A DNA stretch of 64,000 nt, taken from positions 102,543,642-102,607,641 of the forward strand of contig OY744531.1 of NCBI GenBank assembly GCA_963556195.1, in the 5' to 3' direction. Below are positions 42,270 through 53,652 of this stretch, piece by piece (positions within the stretch are counted from its first letter, which is position 1; each line of letters opens with the position of its first letter). Below the pieces are notes generated by a model. It was not told where the DNA came from and did not search any database. It was given only the letters and a program-made list of their open reading frames with translations. A program made the position numbers and the translations under genes. The DNA comes from Sepiola atlantica. Its lineage: Eukaryota; Mollusca; Cephalopoda; Sepiida; Sepiolidae.

Positions 42270-42862
42270 ATTGAAGATCTGGACGACATACCGTTATCGA
42301 ACCATGTTGCCCCACTCGACGACCGTCGACCCCAACGTTGTGTTTCCGTGGCATTCTTCTTGTCTTCATCGTCCAGCCGAGTCGTCTATCTACTGACGAA
42401 TCGTCGAGGGCACAGCACTGGTCCACAAGTTAAATAAAAGAAACACAACTCTCGAGAAAGACCACAAACACATATACGTTGTGTATAATTTAGTTAGAAC
42501 TATGAGTGTGTGTGACACCGACGCGGTCTGTCGAGACCCCCATTGTCGTTGCTAAAGTCGTCAGCTCATCTCATCGTTTTCTCGGTCCGATCCGCTCTCT
42601 CGGGAGGTTCGATCCTAACTGCCCGGCTTCTCTCCGAAACACCAACTCGTCAACCCTTGTCATAAACCTTACTGTCGTAAAACTAACCTACTCCACTATC
42701 GTCAAACTGTAGCAAAAACGCTGTCACTCCTAAATGTCGTGTCCGGTATTTTTTCTGAGTCACCTGTCCTGAACAATGGAAATTGACCACTCCCGTATTT
42801 TCTTTTGTCTCTGTCGATTAGTCACTTCCTATCCTGTCGGTCTTCATTGTATCACACCGTCA
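42270..42862 (-). mobile_element. Dispersed LTR-like repeat, copy 2
   Basis: Inverted counterpart of 16437-16984 over its full length, diverged by substitutions and small indels (a 'ccggcttctctccgaaacac' region differs). The 62- and 68-codon frames are not conserved between copies. Confidence 0.65.
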
Positions 42863-42899
42863 ACATCTTATAGCACTCGAAAAACTAGATCAAAGACTT

Positions 42900-43435
42900 T
42901 TTCGAAAATTAAAAAAAATTAACTTTCAAGATCGTTGAACCAACATCAGTGTCCTGGAGGAGTCTGGTTGCTCTAGCATAGAGGCTTTAATTGTTAAAAA
43001 TCGTTTGAGATGGGCTGGTCACGTAGTAAGAATTAGAGACCAGTCCTATCCTTAGAAAATATTTTATTTCGAACTGAATGTGGGAGCTAGACGGATTAGA
43101 GGACAGAAGAAGCAGTACAAGGATTGTTTGAAGGAGGATATGAACATGTGTGGAATTGATCACAAAACATGGGAATCGAGTGCACTTGGGAGAGTGGAGT
43201 GGAGGAATGGAATAACGAGTGGTGTGGAAAGATTTGAAAGTGAACGGCGTCATCACGTTGAAGAACTGAAAGCAGCAAGAATAATGCGTTGCGAAAATCA
43301 ATTGCCAAACGATAGTGCATTCTGATCTGTGATAGGATGCGTGGATCTCGAATTGGACTGTTATCTCATATGAGAAATCCACAAATGAAGTCCCTGGTGA
43401 CCCGTATACTCGATTCGAGTGACGGCCATGATGAT
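42900..43435 (+). mobile_element. LINE 3' end (second RTE-like family), broken
   Basis: Pieces: INFQDR, NISVLEESGCSSIEALIVKN, RLRWAGHVVRI, a stop, then GARRIRGQKKQYKDCLKED and CGIDHKTWESSALGRVEWRN in the 81-codon frame 43080-43325. This is the widespread LINE C-terminus with the RLRWAGHV motif. 3' end 'cgagtgacggccatgatgat'. At least one in-frame stop, so dead. Confidence 0.8.
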
Positions 43436-44171
43436 GATTCCTTCTTTATTCTCTTGGTGGTTGGAAAAATAGAAGCCATTAAAAAGGGCAACAAATAACT
43501 CCCTTAGTTGCTCTGAGATTTGATTTATTCTTACAGTGATTTGCAAAAAGTACATCACCCCTTCCAATTACTGTAGAGTGGAGGACCACTCAAAAACCTG
43601 TCCAATCACTTTGATGCCTAATTTCGCAGAGGCAGAAACCCTCCAGCTTTTCTACCACATGCTTTCTCCCATGACGTCATATAAATTGGCACATAGTCTT
43701 AATTCCAAACGTTTAACTTCTCAATGGAATTTTCCACTTTCTGCTTAATTTTTACCTCATATGGAAAATACCGTTCATAACATTATCTTCAACCGCCTGC
43801 ATCTAAATATTGCTACAGAAAAACCAAACCATTTTGTTATTTCTTGCATATTTCATGTTCTTAATGTTTGAAACATTTAAAATAACGAATTTTCTAAATA
43901 CATTTTCTTTAATTTATTTAGAAAAATGTGTGTGTGTGTATATATATATATATATAAATATATTAGCTAAACCTACCCACCTTCCGAGCAGTAATTAATT
44001 GGGAGGGGGAGGGCGTTAATTTAAAAAAATGTTTTTTACTCAGAGAATTACATAATTTTAATAAACTTTGGTAAATTTGTAGATTAACATCCTCAGCTAA
44101 ATTACTCCCCTTCCTCTTAAAACTTAGATTCTTCCTTTTAGGGTCTAGATTGTCAGGACAGTTAATGGTTT
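43436..44171. other. No gene seen; short (TG)n/(AT)n at 43927-43955
   Basis: AT-rich with no domain in its 62-70 codon frames. Confidence 0.5.
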
Positions 44172-44225
44172 TAGCACTAACCCTAACCCTAACACTAACC
44201 CTAACACTAACCCTGACTAAACTGC
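44172..44225. repeat. Telomere-like (CCCTAA) stretch with imperfect inverted flanks
   Basis: 'cactaaccctaaccctaaca' and repeats, flanked by 'acagttaatggttttagcac' and 'tgctctaaaactggcc', which are roughly inverted. Confidence 0.7.
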
Positions 44226-45259
44226 TCTAAAACTGGCCCGAAAAATTCAATTTATATTTGAAAATTTTCCCCACTTTAAATGATAAAATAATTGGGGTTT
44301 TTTCTTTTCTTCTTTCCATCAAGTTAAAAAGGGTAGTAATTTTTTTTTTTTTTTTAGGGGGGGGGGAGGGGATTTAGCAGTGGATCAAGCGAGACAACCA
44401 CACTTTTCCTCCCATTCCTTCTTTCTCTTCTCGCTTCTGATTCGTTAGCAAGCCAAGACAACCACACTCTCCCTCCGAATCTCCTTTTCCTTTCTCGCTT
44501 CTGCCTCGCCGGTGAGGTCGTCAGTGAGCGCATGGAGTTAAAACTTAAGGTGTTTAGATATTTTTCCGATTTATTTATTAAATAACTTTAATTAATTACT
44601 GTTAATATAGACGAAACTATTGCATATAGATAGCCAACAAAAGCTAATGCAATTCCAAATTAATAATACTAAACATTAATTAATTATGAACGGTTTAAAA
44701 AATAGTTATGCTAATTAGGCAGTCAAAGGGTTCTCTCTTGATCTTTTATATTCACTATATATACAGAATATCAAAATCTTGTATTATTGATTTAAATAAT
44801 AGTAACCGTTTTGATTATAATATAGTAGTGATAAATGAAAAAAACTTTTGCATTTATTCATTTAGATATTTCATTTATTTAGTTTGGGTGTTGAGACAGG
44901 CTTTTACTTTAGTAGGCAAAGATAAATATGTACTGATTTGAATAATACTATGAATGAAGAATATGAAAAACAAAAAACAGTATTGTTTCTTTATTGCAGA
45001 CCATTTTTTTTTGTTCACCTTAGTATTTAAGCCTAACTGTTCTGATTTAAATTGTGTGTAATAACATTCAGATATTAAAGAAATTTATTAAAGTTGACAT
45101 TTCCAGCAATGTTTTTAGGATTAAACCCCTTTAATTCACTGCCAGAATTAGAATTACCGAAGTACGAATTGAAAAAATTAGGTTCCACCATCTTGCTTTG
45201 TTTTTGAAATTTAACTTGGTTCTAAATTAAGAAATAGGCCCAAAATCTGGTGATTTAAC
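44226..45259. other. No gene seen
   Basis: G/T runs at 44335-44370; 44385-44520 has two partial copies of 'gacaaccacac...ctccctccgaatctcc'-like sequence and is CpG-richer than its surroundings. The 77-codon frame 44708-44941 has no domain. Confidence 0.45.
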
Positions 45260-45289
45260 AACCTAAGCATATGAAAATCAATTCTTGCA

Positions 45290-46400
45290 ACCTCTGATTT
45301 TCAAAAACTGATAATAACGATACAACTTGATATCTATATGATTGTTTCTAGTATGTGAGTAACTTTAATTCCTCTACAATTTCTGATTTTCGAAAGCTGA
45401 TAAAAACGATACAGCATTATAGCTATATGATTGTTTCTAGTATGTGAATAACTTTGGTTCTTCAAAGATTTCTGATTCTCAAAAACTGATAAAAATAATA
45501 TATGTGATTATATGTTGTATGTGGATAACTGGTGTTCTAAAATTTCTGATTAAAAAAAACTGATAAAAATAATACATATGATTAGATTTTGTATGTGGAT
45601 AACTGGTGTTCTAAAATTTCTGATTTTCAAAAACTGATAAAAATAATATATATGATTAGATTTTGTATGTGGATAACTGGTGTTCTAAAATTTCTGAATT
45701 TCAAAAACTGATAAAAATAATATATGTGATTATATGTTGTGTGTGGATAACTGGTGTTCTAAAATTTCTGATTTTCAAAAACTGATAAAAATAATATATG
45801 TGATTATATGTTGTGTGTGGATAACTGGTGTTCTAAAATTTCTGATTTTCAAAAACTGATAAAAATAATATATGTGATTATATGTTGTGTGTAGATAACT
45901 GGTGTTCTAAAATTTCTGATTTTCAAAAACTGATAAAAATAATATATGTGATTATATGTTGTGTGTGTATAACTAGTGTTCTTTTAAAATTTCTGATTTA
46001 AAAAAACTGATAAAAATAATACATATGATTAGATTTTGTATGTGGATAACTGGTGTTCTAAAATTTCTGATTTTCAAAAACTGATAAAAATAATACATAT
46101 GATTAGATTTTGTATGTGGATAACTGGTGTTCTAAAATTTCTGATTTAAAAAAACTGATAAAAATAATACATATGATTAGATTTTGTATGTGGATAACTG
46201 GTGTTCTAAAATTTCTGATTTTCAAAAACTAATAAAAATAATATAAATGATTATATTTTGTATGTGGATAACTGGCGTTCTTCTAAAATTTCTGATTTTT
46301 AAGCTGGATAAAATTAATATAATTTGCTATCTATTTGGTGATATTTTGTAGGTACGTAATGTGTATTTTTAAAAAGTTACTGATTTTCAAACAACGATAA
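45290..46400. repeat. 74-bp satellite array
   Basis: About 15 copies of a 74-bp unit containing 'ggataactggtgttctaaaa', 'ttctgattttcaaaaactga' and 'taaaaataatatatgtgatt'. Inner copies are nearly identical while both edges (45290-45480; 46260-46400) are diverged, as expected from unequal exchange. Two alternating versions exist: 'gattatatgttgtgtgtgga' and 'gattagattttgtatgtgga'. Confidence 0.95.
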
Positions 46401-46849
46401 AAATCAAACAACTTTGTACTATCGAAAAAAAAAGTTAACATGCATATAAGTTGAGTTCAATAAGACATCAATCAGATATTAAATTGAACACACGGGCAGC
46501 GAAATTAGTAATTGAATCCGATCGTTTAATCTGCAATTAATCTAGCCATGTCAACATGAGAGAAATTGAATTCCAAACAGCGATAAAATATATAAATGAA
46601 AACAGAAGCAAAAGAGGTTTGAGATATGATCATATCATATGAGATATGATGGAAGGTTTGTTTATTTTCCTTTCCTCTTGTATGATAGGATTTGAATGGA
46701 GATATTAATTGGACGAAAGCTCAATCAATGGAGGCTGGATAAAATTCCTTTCTAGATAAAATAAATGAACCATAATTATGTGTTATATAAATGCATTAAA
46801 AACAACAGTCATGCTCTGTCGGTTCAATTTTGTTAATAAATCTTTCAGT
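46401..46849. other. No gene seen
   Basis: AT-rich; a small 'gagatatgat/catatcatat' palindrome near 46621-46650. Confidence 0.5.
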
Positions 46850-47440
46850 TGGCATATCTGGTGATACCAGATCAGGCTGCCCTGTGGCTCCCTGAGACGA
46901 AATTCACCTACATTGACGTTTTTTTTTTTTTTTTTTTTTTTTTTTTGTAAAACTTAATTATGTTCTACAAAACCAAAAACAAAAACAACAGCCCCTCTCC
47001 CTTTCTCCCTCCCCTTTTTTATTTTTATTTTTCCTACCCTACTCCCGGTCCTGGATATGACCTTAAACTACATCCGATGGTGAGATCCGGCTTACGGACT
47101 TTGGGGAATGTGGAGCCACCTCTTAATTACCATTGCTCCCAGGTCCACCCTGACCAGGAGTGGTAGTACCTGTTAGGGTCCCAACTATGGGTTAAATAGA
47201 AACAGATATTAAAAGGGGAAAGAAACAAAAAAGAGAAGAAAACAAGACCAGATTCGGCATTAAATAACCCAAAAAGGGTTGATATGCCGTAAAACAAAAC
47301 TACCAAACCAAAAACCCTGATTAAACATTTGAAGATATAAAGAACTTGAAGCATAAAAACTTTCACTATAATGACCAGATTCGGCATTAAATAACCCAAA
47401 AAGGGTTGATATGCCGTAAAACAAAACTACCAAACCATTC
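46850..47440 (-). repeat. Dispersed repeat with 'ggcattaaat...gatatgcc' dimers, copy 2
   Basis: Same order as 28610-29045: 'ataccagatcaggctgccct', a 27-nt T run (46920-46946), then two units with 'ggcattaaataacccaaaaa' and 'gggttgatatgccgtaaaac'. A ~170-bp unrelated stretch (47030-47200, ending 'cagatattaaaagggg') lies between the poly-T part and the units, probably a later insertion. A minus 90-codon frame is not a gene. Confidence 0.8.
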
Positions 47441-47564
47441 AGTTGGCATATAAATAGTTACATAACGAAAGCCTTTATTTGAATGGTAAAGTTTTAGCGA
47501 CACCTGTCGAACAACATTTATAGTTCAACCAATGCAGCCACGGTCATTTTCAATAACGAATAGA

Positions 47565-47740
47565 AAAAGTTAGGGTACTTTTTTTAATTTGGGACCTGCA
47601 CTAACTTTGACCATGACCCTAACACTAACCCTAACTCTACTGCTAACCCTAACTTTAACCCCCCACTTTGATCCTAACCCTAACGACAGGGTCAAAGTTA
47701 GCGCGGGTCCCAAAGTAAAAAAAGCACCAAAGTTAGTCTT
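47565..47740. mobile_element. Small element with inverted ends and a telomere-like interior
   Basis: The left end 'actttttttaatttgggacc' plus 'tgcactaactttgacc' is inverted at the right end ('gggtcaaagttagcgcgggt', 'cccaaagtaaaaaaagcacc'). The ~80-bp interior is degenerate CCCTAA repeat. So a TTAGGG-like stretch sits exactly inside terminal inverted repeats. Confidence 0.75.
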
Positions 47741-47769
47741 GAGTTTACATCATTATAGATTTTGATGTA

Positions 47770-48500
47770 TTTATTTTTTGGAATTTCAGTTCATGGATTG
47801 AATAATTGAAGTCGTCGTTTCTCTTGACATTGTCCTGATTTTTGCTGAGATAGCCCTCTTTAGTTCAGGAATTATTTGGGGATTGTTTTGATAGATATTT
47901 TCTTTAATATAACCCCACAGATAAAAATCCGGGGGTGGGAAAGGGTAATGATAGCACCTACAAATAAACTTCAGTCAATACCTGACTTGTCCACCAAGTC
48001 TCAGTCATGAATGTCCAACAGTCTTTGTTTATCGCTGTTCAATTATATGCTCCAAATGTGCGCCTTAGACAATAACTATAACTTATACGGGGTGACCACA
48101 AAAATGCCACCCATAGAATCGTTAATAAAATTCACAATCCTTGCTGCAATCTAACCATATTTGATACAAATAAACTTCAGTCTATGCCTCACTTGTCCAC
48201 CAAGTTTTAGTCATGAATGTTCAACAGTCTTTGTTCTATCGCTGCTCAATGATAAGTACCCCTGAATACGACGTGCAAAATTGTTACTAACTCTGACCCA
48301 CTTCTCTTCTTCATACTACCCGCATTTTGCTTCCAGTGGTCCTCTTCAGTTCAGGAATAGACTAGAAATTGGTTTGATAGAAATTATATTTGAGATAAAC
48401 CTACAGATAAATATCTGGGGGGGGGGTGGTTAAAGTCCGGCGAGTGTGAAGCCTATTCAGCATCTCACCTACTGATGAGTTCACCAAAGTGTCCCTGCAG
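47770..48500. mobile_element. Mariner-like remnants, two pieces
   Basis: 47820-48075 and 48085-48500 both carry family landmarks ('cctgacttgtccaccaagt', 'tcatgaatgtccaacagtct', 'cacagataaaaatcc', 'gtgagtgtgaagcc' variants). The second piece starts at the terminus 'ggggtgaccacaaaaatgcc'. Transposase coding is eroded. Confidence 0.75.
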
Positions 48501-48647
48501 CTATTCAAACTAGTCATTTGGAATGTGAGGAGTTGCTCTATCCTATTAAAACTACTGTTCATCCCTCAAACACCTCTTTGTCTGTCTAAAGACTGGTTGA
48601 AACTTATTAACGACCACTAGGTCGCGTTCAGTATTGACCAATGCAGA
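48501..48647. other. Short spacer
   Basis: No feature. Confidence 0.4.
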
Positions 48648-48816
48648 GACGTACATTTGGAGCATATAATTGAATAAAAACGATTGGAGATACATTATTG
48701 AAACCTGGTGGACAAGTCAGGCATAGACTGAGGTTTGGATTGCAGAAAGGATTGTGAAATTTAACGATTGAATGGGCGGCATTTTTAGGGAGTGGTGATG
48801 GGAGGGTCACCCTGTA
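48648..48816 (-). mobile_element. Mariner-like terminal fragment
   Basis: Inverted relative to 48000-48110: 'gtacatttggagcatataat', 'ggtggacaagtcaggcatag', ending 'gggagggtcaccctgtaa'. With 47990-48110 it may define one element with 100-150-bp inverted ends. Confidence 0.75.
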
Positions 48817-49026
48817 ATTAGCATTTTAATTTTATCATCTGTTAACAGACAAGAATCATAGTTTGTGGTCACTTTTTCTAAACATAGAATTTGCTCTCTG
48901 TATCAGTCACACATTTATGTTGACCGATTCATGAAGAAAGATCTTTTTCAAGGGAATCAAGAATGAACAGAGAAGCAACATGGGAGCAGACAGAATGAAT
49001 AATTTCAGATTAATTAACATTTAAGA
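48817..49026. other. No feature
   Basis: AT-rich. Confidence 0.4.
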
Positions 49027-49117
49027 GATTTCAAAAACTAAATCAAAAAAAATTCAATTGGTTAATAAACCAATTGAATTTTTTTTTTTGCTAATAGAAT
49101 AATATAGTTTTTGAAAT
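49027..49117. repeat. Foldback
   Basis: Outer 'atttcaaaaact'/'agtttttgaaat' and inner 'caattggttaataaaccaat' arms around a short loop, with poly-A/poly-T between. It resembles the foldback at 62164-62308, which also has 'tttttgaaat' and a T-run. Confidence 0.75.
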
Positions 49118-49580
49118 TAATAGTTTAATAAAGAACAGCAATAGTTTTATTCATTTTTGATTAATTTGTTTTGTCTAAAGATTTTTTTAATTTTTTGCAA
49201 AGAACTTAAATAAAATACAATTGATTCAACATTAAATGACCTACAAAAGGTTGATATGCCGTAAAACAAAACAAACAAACAAACAAGCAATAGTTTAGTA
49301 TATTTTAAGATGGAATTTGATGAATTCAGAAATAATGGTAAAAGAGAAGAATTGAAAGAAGTACTTTTGAGAACTATCGGATGAAATATTTGACAGAATT
49401 TTATTAGTATATTGATAATGTATTATTAGTGCAGTTTAAAAAAAAAAAGAATTGCATTTAGAAGATAGTAAAAAGTCAATGTGTATGGATCAGACTTTTG
49501 ATCGTCCTGATCCTGTTTTTTCCCCACTTCTTTTTAATGCTAGGAAGGACCATGGAAAAGTTGCCAACATCCATAATAAA
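49118..49580. other. Dispersed repeat pieces, no gene
   Basis: 49225-49265 is a lone 'attaaatgacctacaaaagg..gatatgccg' unit, and 49310-49410 matches 38455-38545 and 61990-62130. The 62-codon frame is not a gene. Confidence 0.55.
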
Positions 49581-49582
49581 GT

Positions 49583-49672
49583 GGTGTTCTGGAACCGACA
49601 CGATTCGAACTTGAAACTCCCAATTCATCAATCCACATAGATATCCACTTCACCACGGTCACCGCCTAGAAG
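49583..49672 (-). pseudogene. tRNA-like sequence (SINE head or tRNA pseudogene)
   Basis: Minus strand: GACCGTGGTGAAGTGGATAT (A box), then about 40 nt on CAAGTTCGAATCGTGTCGG (B box GTTCGAATC). No clear CCA end. The A-box region resembles that of the SINE at 34735-35064. Confidence 0.55.
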
Positions 49673-49719
49673 ATAGTTAAAAGAACTAACGAACAAATAA
49701 CAATATAAAAAAAATATCT

Positions 49720-51376
49720 CTCTCTTTCCCTCTCTCCCTCCCTCTCTCTCCCTCCCTCTCTTTTTCTCTCTCTCCCTCCCTCTCTTTTTCTCTCTCTCCC
49801 TCCCTCTCTTTTTCTCTCTCTCCCTCCCTCTCTTTTTCTCTCTCTCCCTCCCTCTCTTTTCTCTCTCTCCTTCCCTCCCTCTCTTTTTCTCTCCCTCCCT
49901 CTCTTTTTCTCTCTCTCCTACCCTCCCTCTCTTTTTCTCTCTCTCCTTCCCTCCCTCTCTTTTTCTCTCTCTCCTTCCCTCCCTCTCTTTTTCTCTCTCT
50001 CCTTCCCTCCCTCTCTTTTTCTCTCGCTCCTTCCCTCCCTCTCTTTTTCTCTCTCTCCTTCCCTCCCTCTCTTTTTCTCTCTCTCCTTCCCTCCCTCTCT
50101 TTTTCTCTCCCTCCTTCCCTCCCTCTCTTTTTCTCTCCCTCCCTCTCTTTTTCTCTCTCTCCTTCCCTCCCTCTCTTTTTCTCTCTCTCCTTCCCTCCCT
50201 CTCTTTTTCTCTCTCTCCTTTCCTCCCTCTCTTTTTCTCTCTCTCCTTCCCTCCCTCTCTTTTTCTCTCTCTCCTTCCCTCTCTTTTTCTCTCTCTCCTT
50301 CCCTCTCTTTTTCTCTCTCTCCTTCCCTCTCTTTTTCTCTCTCTCCTTCCCTCTCTTTTTCTCTCTCTCTCCTTCCCTCTCTTTTTCTCTCTCTCTCCTT
50401 CCCTCTCTTTTTCTCTCTCTCCTTCCCTCTCTTTTCTCTCTTTCCCTCCCACTCTTTTTCTCTCTTTCCTTTCTTCTCTTTTTCTCTTCCTCCCTCTCTC
50501 GCTCCCTCTCTCCCTCCCACTCTTTCTCTCTCTTTCCCCTCCCTCTCTTTTTCTCTCTCTCCTTCTCTCTCTTTTTCTCTCCCTCCTTCCCTCTCTTTTT
50601 CTCTCCCTCCTTCCCTATCTTTTTCTCTCCCTCCCTCCTTCCCTCTCTTTTTCTCTCCCTCCCTCCTTCCCTCTCTTTTTCTCTCCCTCCTTCCCTATCT
50701 TTTTCTCTCCCTCTCTCCTTCCCTCTCTTTTTCTCTCCCTCCTTCATTCTCTTTTTCTCTCTTTACCTCCCACTCTTTTCCCCTCTTTCCCTCCCACTCT
50801 TTTTCTCTCTCTCTCCTTCCCTCTCTTTTTCTCTCTCTCCTTCATTCTCTTTTTCTCTTTCCCATCCCACTCTTTTTCTCTCTCTCCTTCCCTCTCTTTT
50901 TCTCTCTCTCTCCTTCCCTCTCTTTTTCTCTCTCTTCTTCCCACTCTTTTTCTCTCTCTCCCTCCCTCTCGTTTTTTCTCTCTCCTTCCCTCTCCTTTTC
51001 TCTTCCTCCTTCCCTCTCTTTTTTTCTCCCTCTTTCCCTCTCTTTTTCTCTCCCTCCTTCCCTCTCTTTTTCTCTCCCTCCTTCCCTCTCTTTTTCTCTC
51101 TCTCCTTCCCTCTCTTTTTTTCTCCCTCTTTCCCTCTCTTTTTCTCTCCCTCCTTCCCTCTCTTTTTCTCTCCCTCCTTCCCTCTCTTTTTCTCTCCCTC
51201 CTTCCCTCTCTTTTTCTCTCTCTCCTTCCCTCTCTTTTTCTCTCTTTCCCTCTCTTTTTCTCTCTATTTCCCTCTCACTCTTTTTCTCTCTTTCCCTCTC
51301 ACTCTTTTTCTCTCTTTCCCTCTCACTCTTTTTCTCTCTTTCCCTCCCACTCTTTTTCTCTCTCTCCCTCTCTAAC
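49720..51376. repeat. 26-30-bp pyrimidine minisatellite
   Basis: About 1.66 kb of 'cctctctttttctctctctc' plus 'cttccct' units with small length changes. On the minus strand this yields Arg/Lys/Glu/Gly-rich frames of up to 353 codons, all artefacts. The pure polypyrimidine strand could adopt triplex or other non-B DNA. Confidence 0.95.
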
Positions 51377-51530
51377 CATTAAAATTTCCACAAATCATTC
51401 TCAACTCTGCCCAGCTGGAATTTTGTTTCCCTCGGCCAGCACAGAACTGTATCCCAATTTAAAAAAAAATTTCAATGCTATGTCTCTTAGCAACGTTTAG
51501 CTTAAAATTAATAAAGCTAATTTTCTAACA
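51377..51530. other. Non-repetitive island between CT satellites
   Basis: 'accattaaaatttccacaaa', 'ctgcccagctggaattttg'. Not recognised. Confidence 0.5.
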
Positions 51531-51700
51531 TTTCATTCTCTCTCTCTCGCTCTCTATCTATTTCTCTCTTTCTCTCTCTATTTCTCTCTCTCTCTTTCTC
51601 TCTCTATTTCTCACTCTCTCTCTCTCTCACTCTCTCTCACTCTCTTTCTCTCTCACTCTCTTTCTCTCTCTCTCTCTCTCTTTCTCTCTTTCCCTCTCAC

Positions 51701-51755
<55 letters not shown>

Positions 51756-51968
51756 TTCTCTCTCTCTCTCACTCTCTATCTCTCACTCTCTTTCTCTCTC
51801 TCACTCTCCCACTCTCTTTCTCTCTCCCACTCTCTTTCTTTCTCCCACTCTCTTTCTCTCTCTCACTCTATTTCTCTCTCTCACTCTCTCACTCTCTTTC
51901 TCTCTCTCACTCCTTTTCTCTCTCTTTCTCTCTCCCACTCTATTTCTCTCTCTTACTCTCTTTCTCTC

Positions 51969-52015
<47 letters not shown>

Positions 52016-52132
52016 TTCTCTTTCTCCCTTTTTTCTACCTTGCTCTCCCTCAATTTCTTCTACCTCTCCCTTTTTTCTACCTTGCTCTCTCTCGCTCCCT
52101 CTCTCTCCCTTTCTTTCTCCCTCTTTCTTTCT
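51531..52132. repeat. (CT)n-rich low-complexity tract
   Basis: CT dinucleotides with interspersed 'tttctctctc' and 'cactctc' blocks; distinct from the preceding array in lacking the 'ccttccct' spacer. Confidence 0.95.
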
Positions 52133-52665
52133 TTCAAATTATTTCATGGACAGGCATCCATACATTCAGAAAACTTCAGTATTTGGAAATTTGACGGGGG
52201 GAAAACAGATCGTCTTTCTATATTTCAAGATTAATATCATTGTTATTATTTTTTTTAAATAATGCAGTTTCAATTGAAATGACATTAAGTGAGACTAGTG
52301 TTATCATCTTGCAGATAGTGTTAATAGCAGCTTAAGTAGACATAGATATTTAAAATATAAAAACAACATTTCTATTCTATTTTCTCTCCTTATCTTTTAT
52401 TGGGCTCAGAAAAAAAAGCGTTCTATGCAACATATTGCAAATTGCTTTATTTCTATCCACTTGTCGTCATCTGAAATTCCATTACTCATAGCTGGAAGCT
52501 GACTTTGGCTGAATGTATTAACATCGGCACACTGAATATTCACAACATTAAACTTATAGTAAAATAAAGTCAGCATTCCATAGATGTGAAGTTCTTAGAA
52601 AGAAACTCTGCTCATGAAAATTCTGTTTGGAGGAAGAGAGGAAAGTTCTTTGCAGAACTTCTTTA
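52133..52665. other. No gene seen
   Basis: Ordinary sequence between the CT tract and (AT)n. Confidence 0.5.
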
Positions 52666-52711
<46 letters not shown>

Positions 52712-52714
<3 letters not shown>

Positions 52715-53097
52715 GGTGGGCAAAAATAAGGGTCCTATTTTTAAAAATTCATAACTTTTTATTTATTGATTTAAAAAATTTTTTTTTATTTTAGAATAAG
52801 TAAAGGACCCCTTCCGAAGCAAGCATGAGCCGTATTAGCCCTAAGGAACGCACCCTCATTTCGAAAACATTATTTTTGCTTAAAAAACTCAAAACAGTGT
52901 AAAAAACAATACTTTAGTTTTTGTAAGTTTTAAGAAGTGTTTTTCGGCTAAAATTTGTTTTGTTTATTTCAAACAATCTCGGAAGGGTTAGTCTACACAC
53001 ACATAAAGTTTGGTGAGTTTAACTTTTATTTTGTGGAAGTTATTCAAATTCAAGTTATTCAAATTTAAAGATAGGACCCTTATTTTGGCCCACCCTG
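52712..53097. mobile_element. Tc1/mariner-type MITE with TA duplication
   Basis: 386 bp with 27-bp inverted ends CAGGGTGGGCAAAAATAAGG / complement (right end 'ccttattttggcccaccctg'), flanked by TA (52710-52711; 53098-53099) and sitting in an (AT)n tract. Non-coding interior. The CAGGGTG-type end and TA duplication indicate Tc1/mariner mobilisation. Confidence 0.9.
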
Positions 53098-53114
53098 TAT
53101 ATATATTTAATAAT

Positions 53115-53490
53115 AATAATAATAATACAGGTAAAACATCCACAGGGTAGTAATCCAAAGAATTTCAACCGGGTTTATAAAAAGTGCTCAATATCAAATA
53201 GAGCTTTTATATATGATTATTTTTATTTACACAGAGATGTACAAAATCTGCGACACTGGAATGTCGATGTTATCGATCAACAGCTATTATGAACTGAGAT
53301 CTCATCAGGGAGAGTTGGAATCCGATCTTAACCTTAGATCATATTTGGAAAGAATATGATCTACGGTTAAGATCGGATTCTAACTCTGACTGATGAGATC
53401 TCAGCTTATAATAGCTGTTGATCGATAACATCGACATGCCAGTGTCGCAGATTTTGTACATGTCTGTGTAAATAAAAATAATCATATATA
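53115..53490. repeat. Foldback family A, copy 2
   Basis: Arms 53229-53345 and 53350-53471 are inverted copies extending to the centre at 'ttggaaag', longer than in copy 1 (13931-14252). The ~100-bp tail ('ggtaaaacatccacagggta') lies on the left here and on the right in copy 1. (AT)n follows. Minus frames of 86-121 codons are artefacts. Confidence 0.85.
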
Positions 53491-53617
53491 TATATATATA
53501 TATATGCATACATATGTAAAAACAATAATTGAGAGATGTTTGTGTGTCTGTCTGTCTGTCTATCTTCCCGATCACTACTGAACATGATATAACAAGTGGC
53601 ACTGAAGGGCGAATGAG

Positions 53618-53652
<35 letters not shown>

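Noticed and set aside
49628..50944. Minus-strand frames of 200-353 codons rich in R, K, E and G
   Set aside because: They are read-through of the CT minisatellite in every frame; no non-repetitive sequence, no splice or promoter context.
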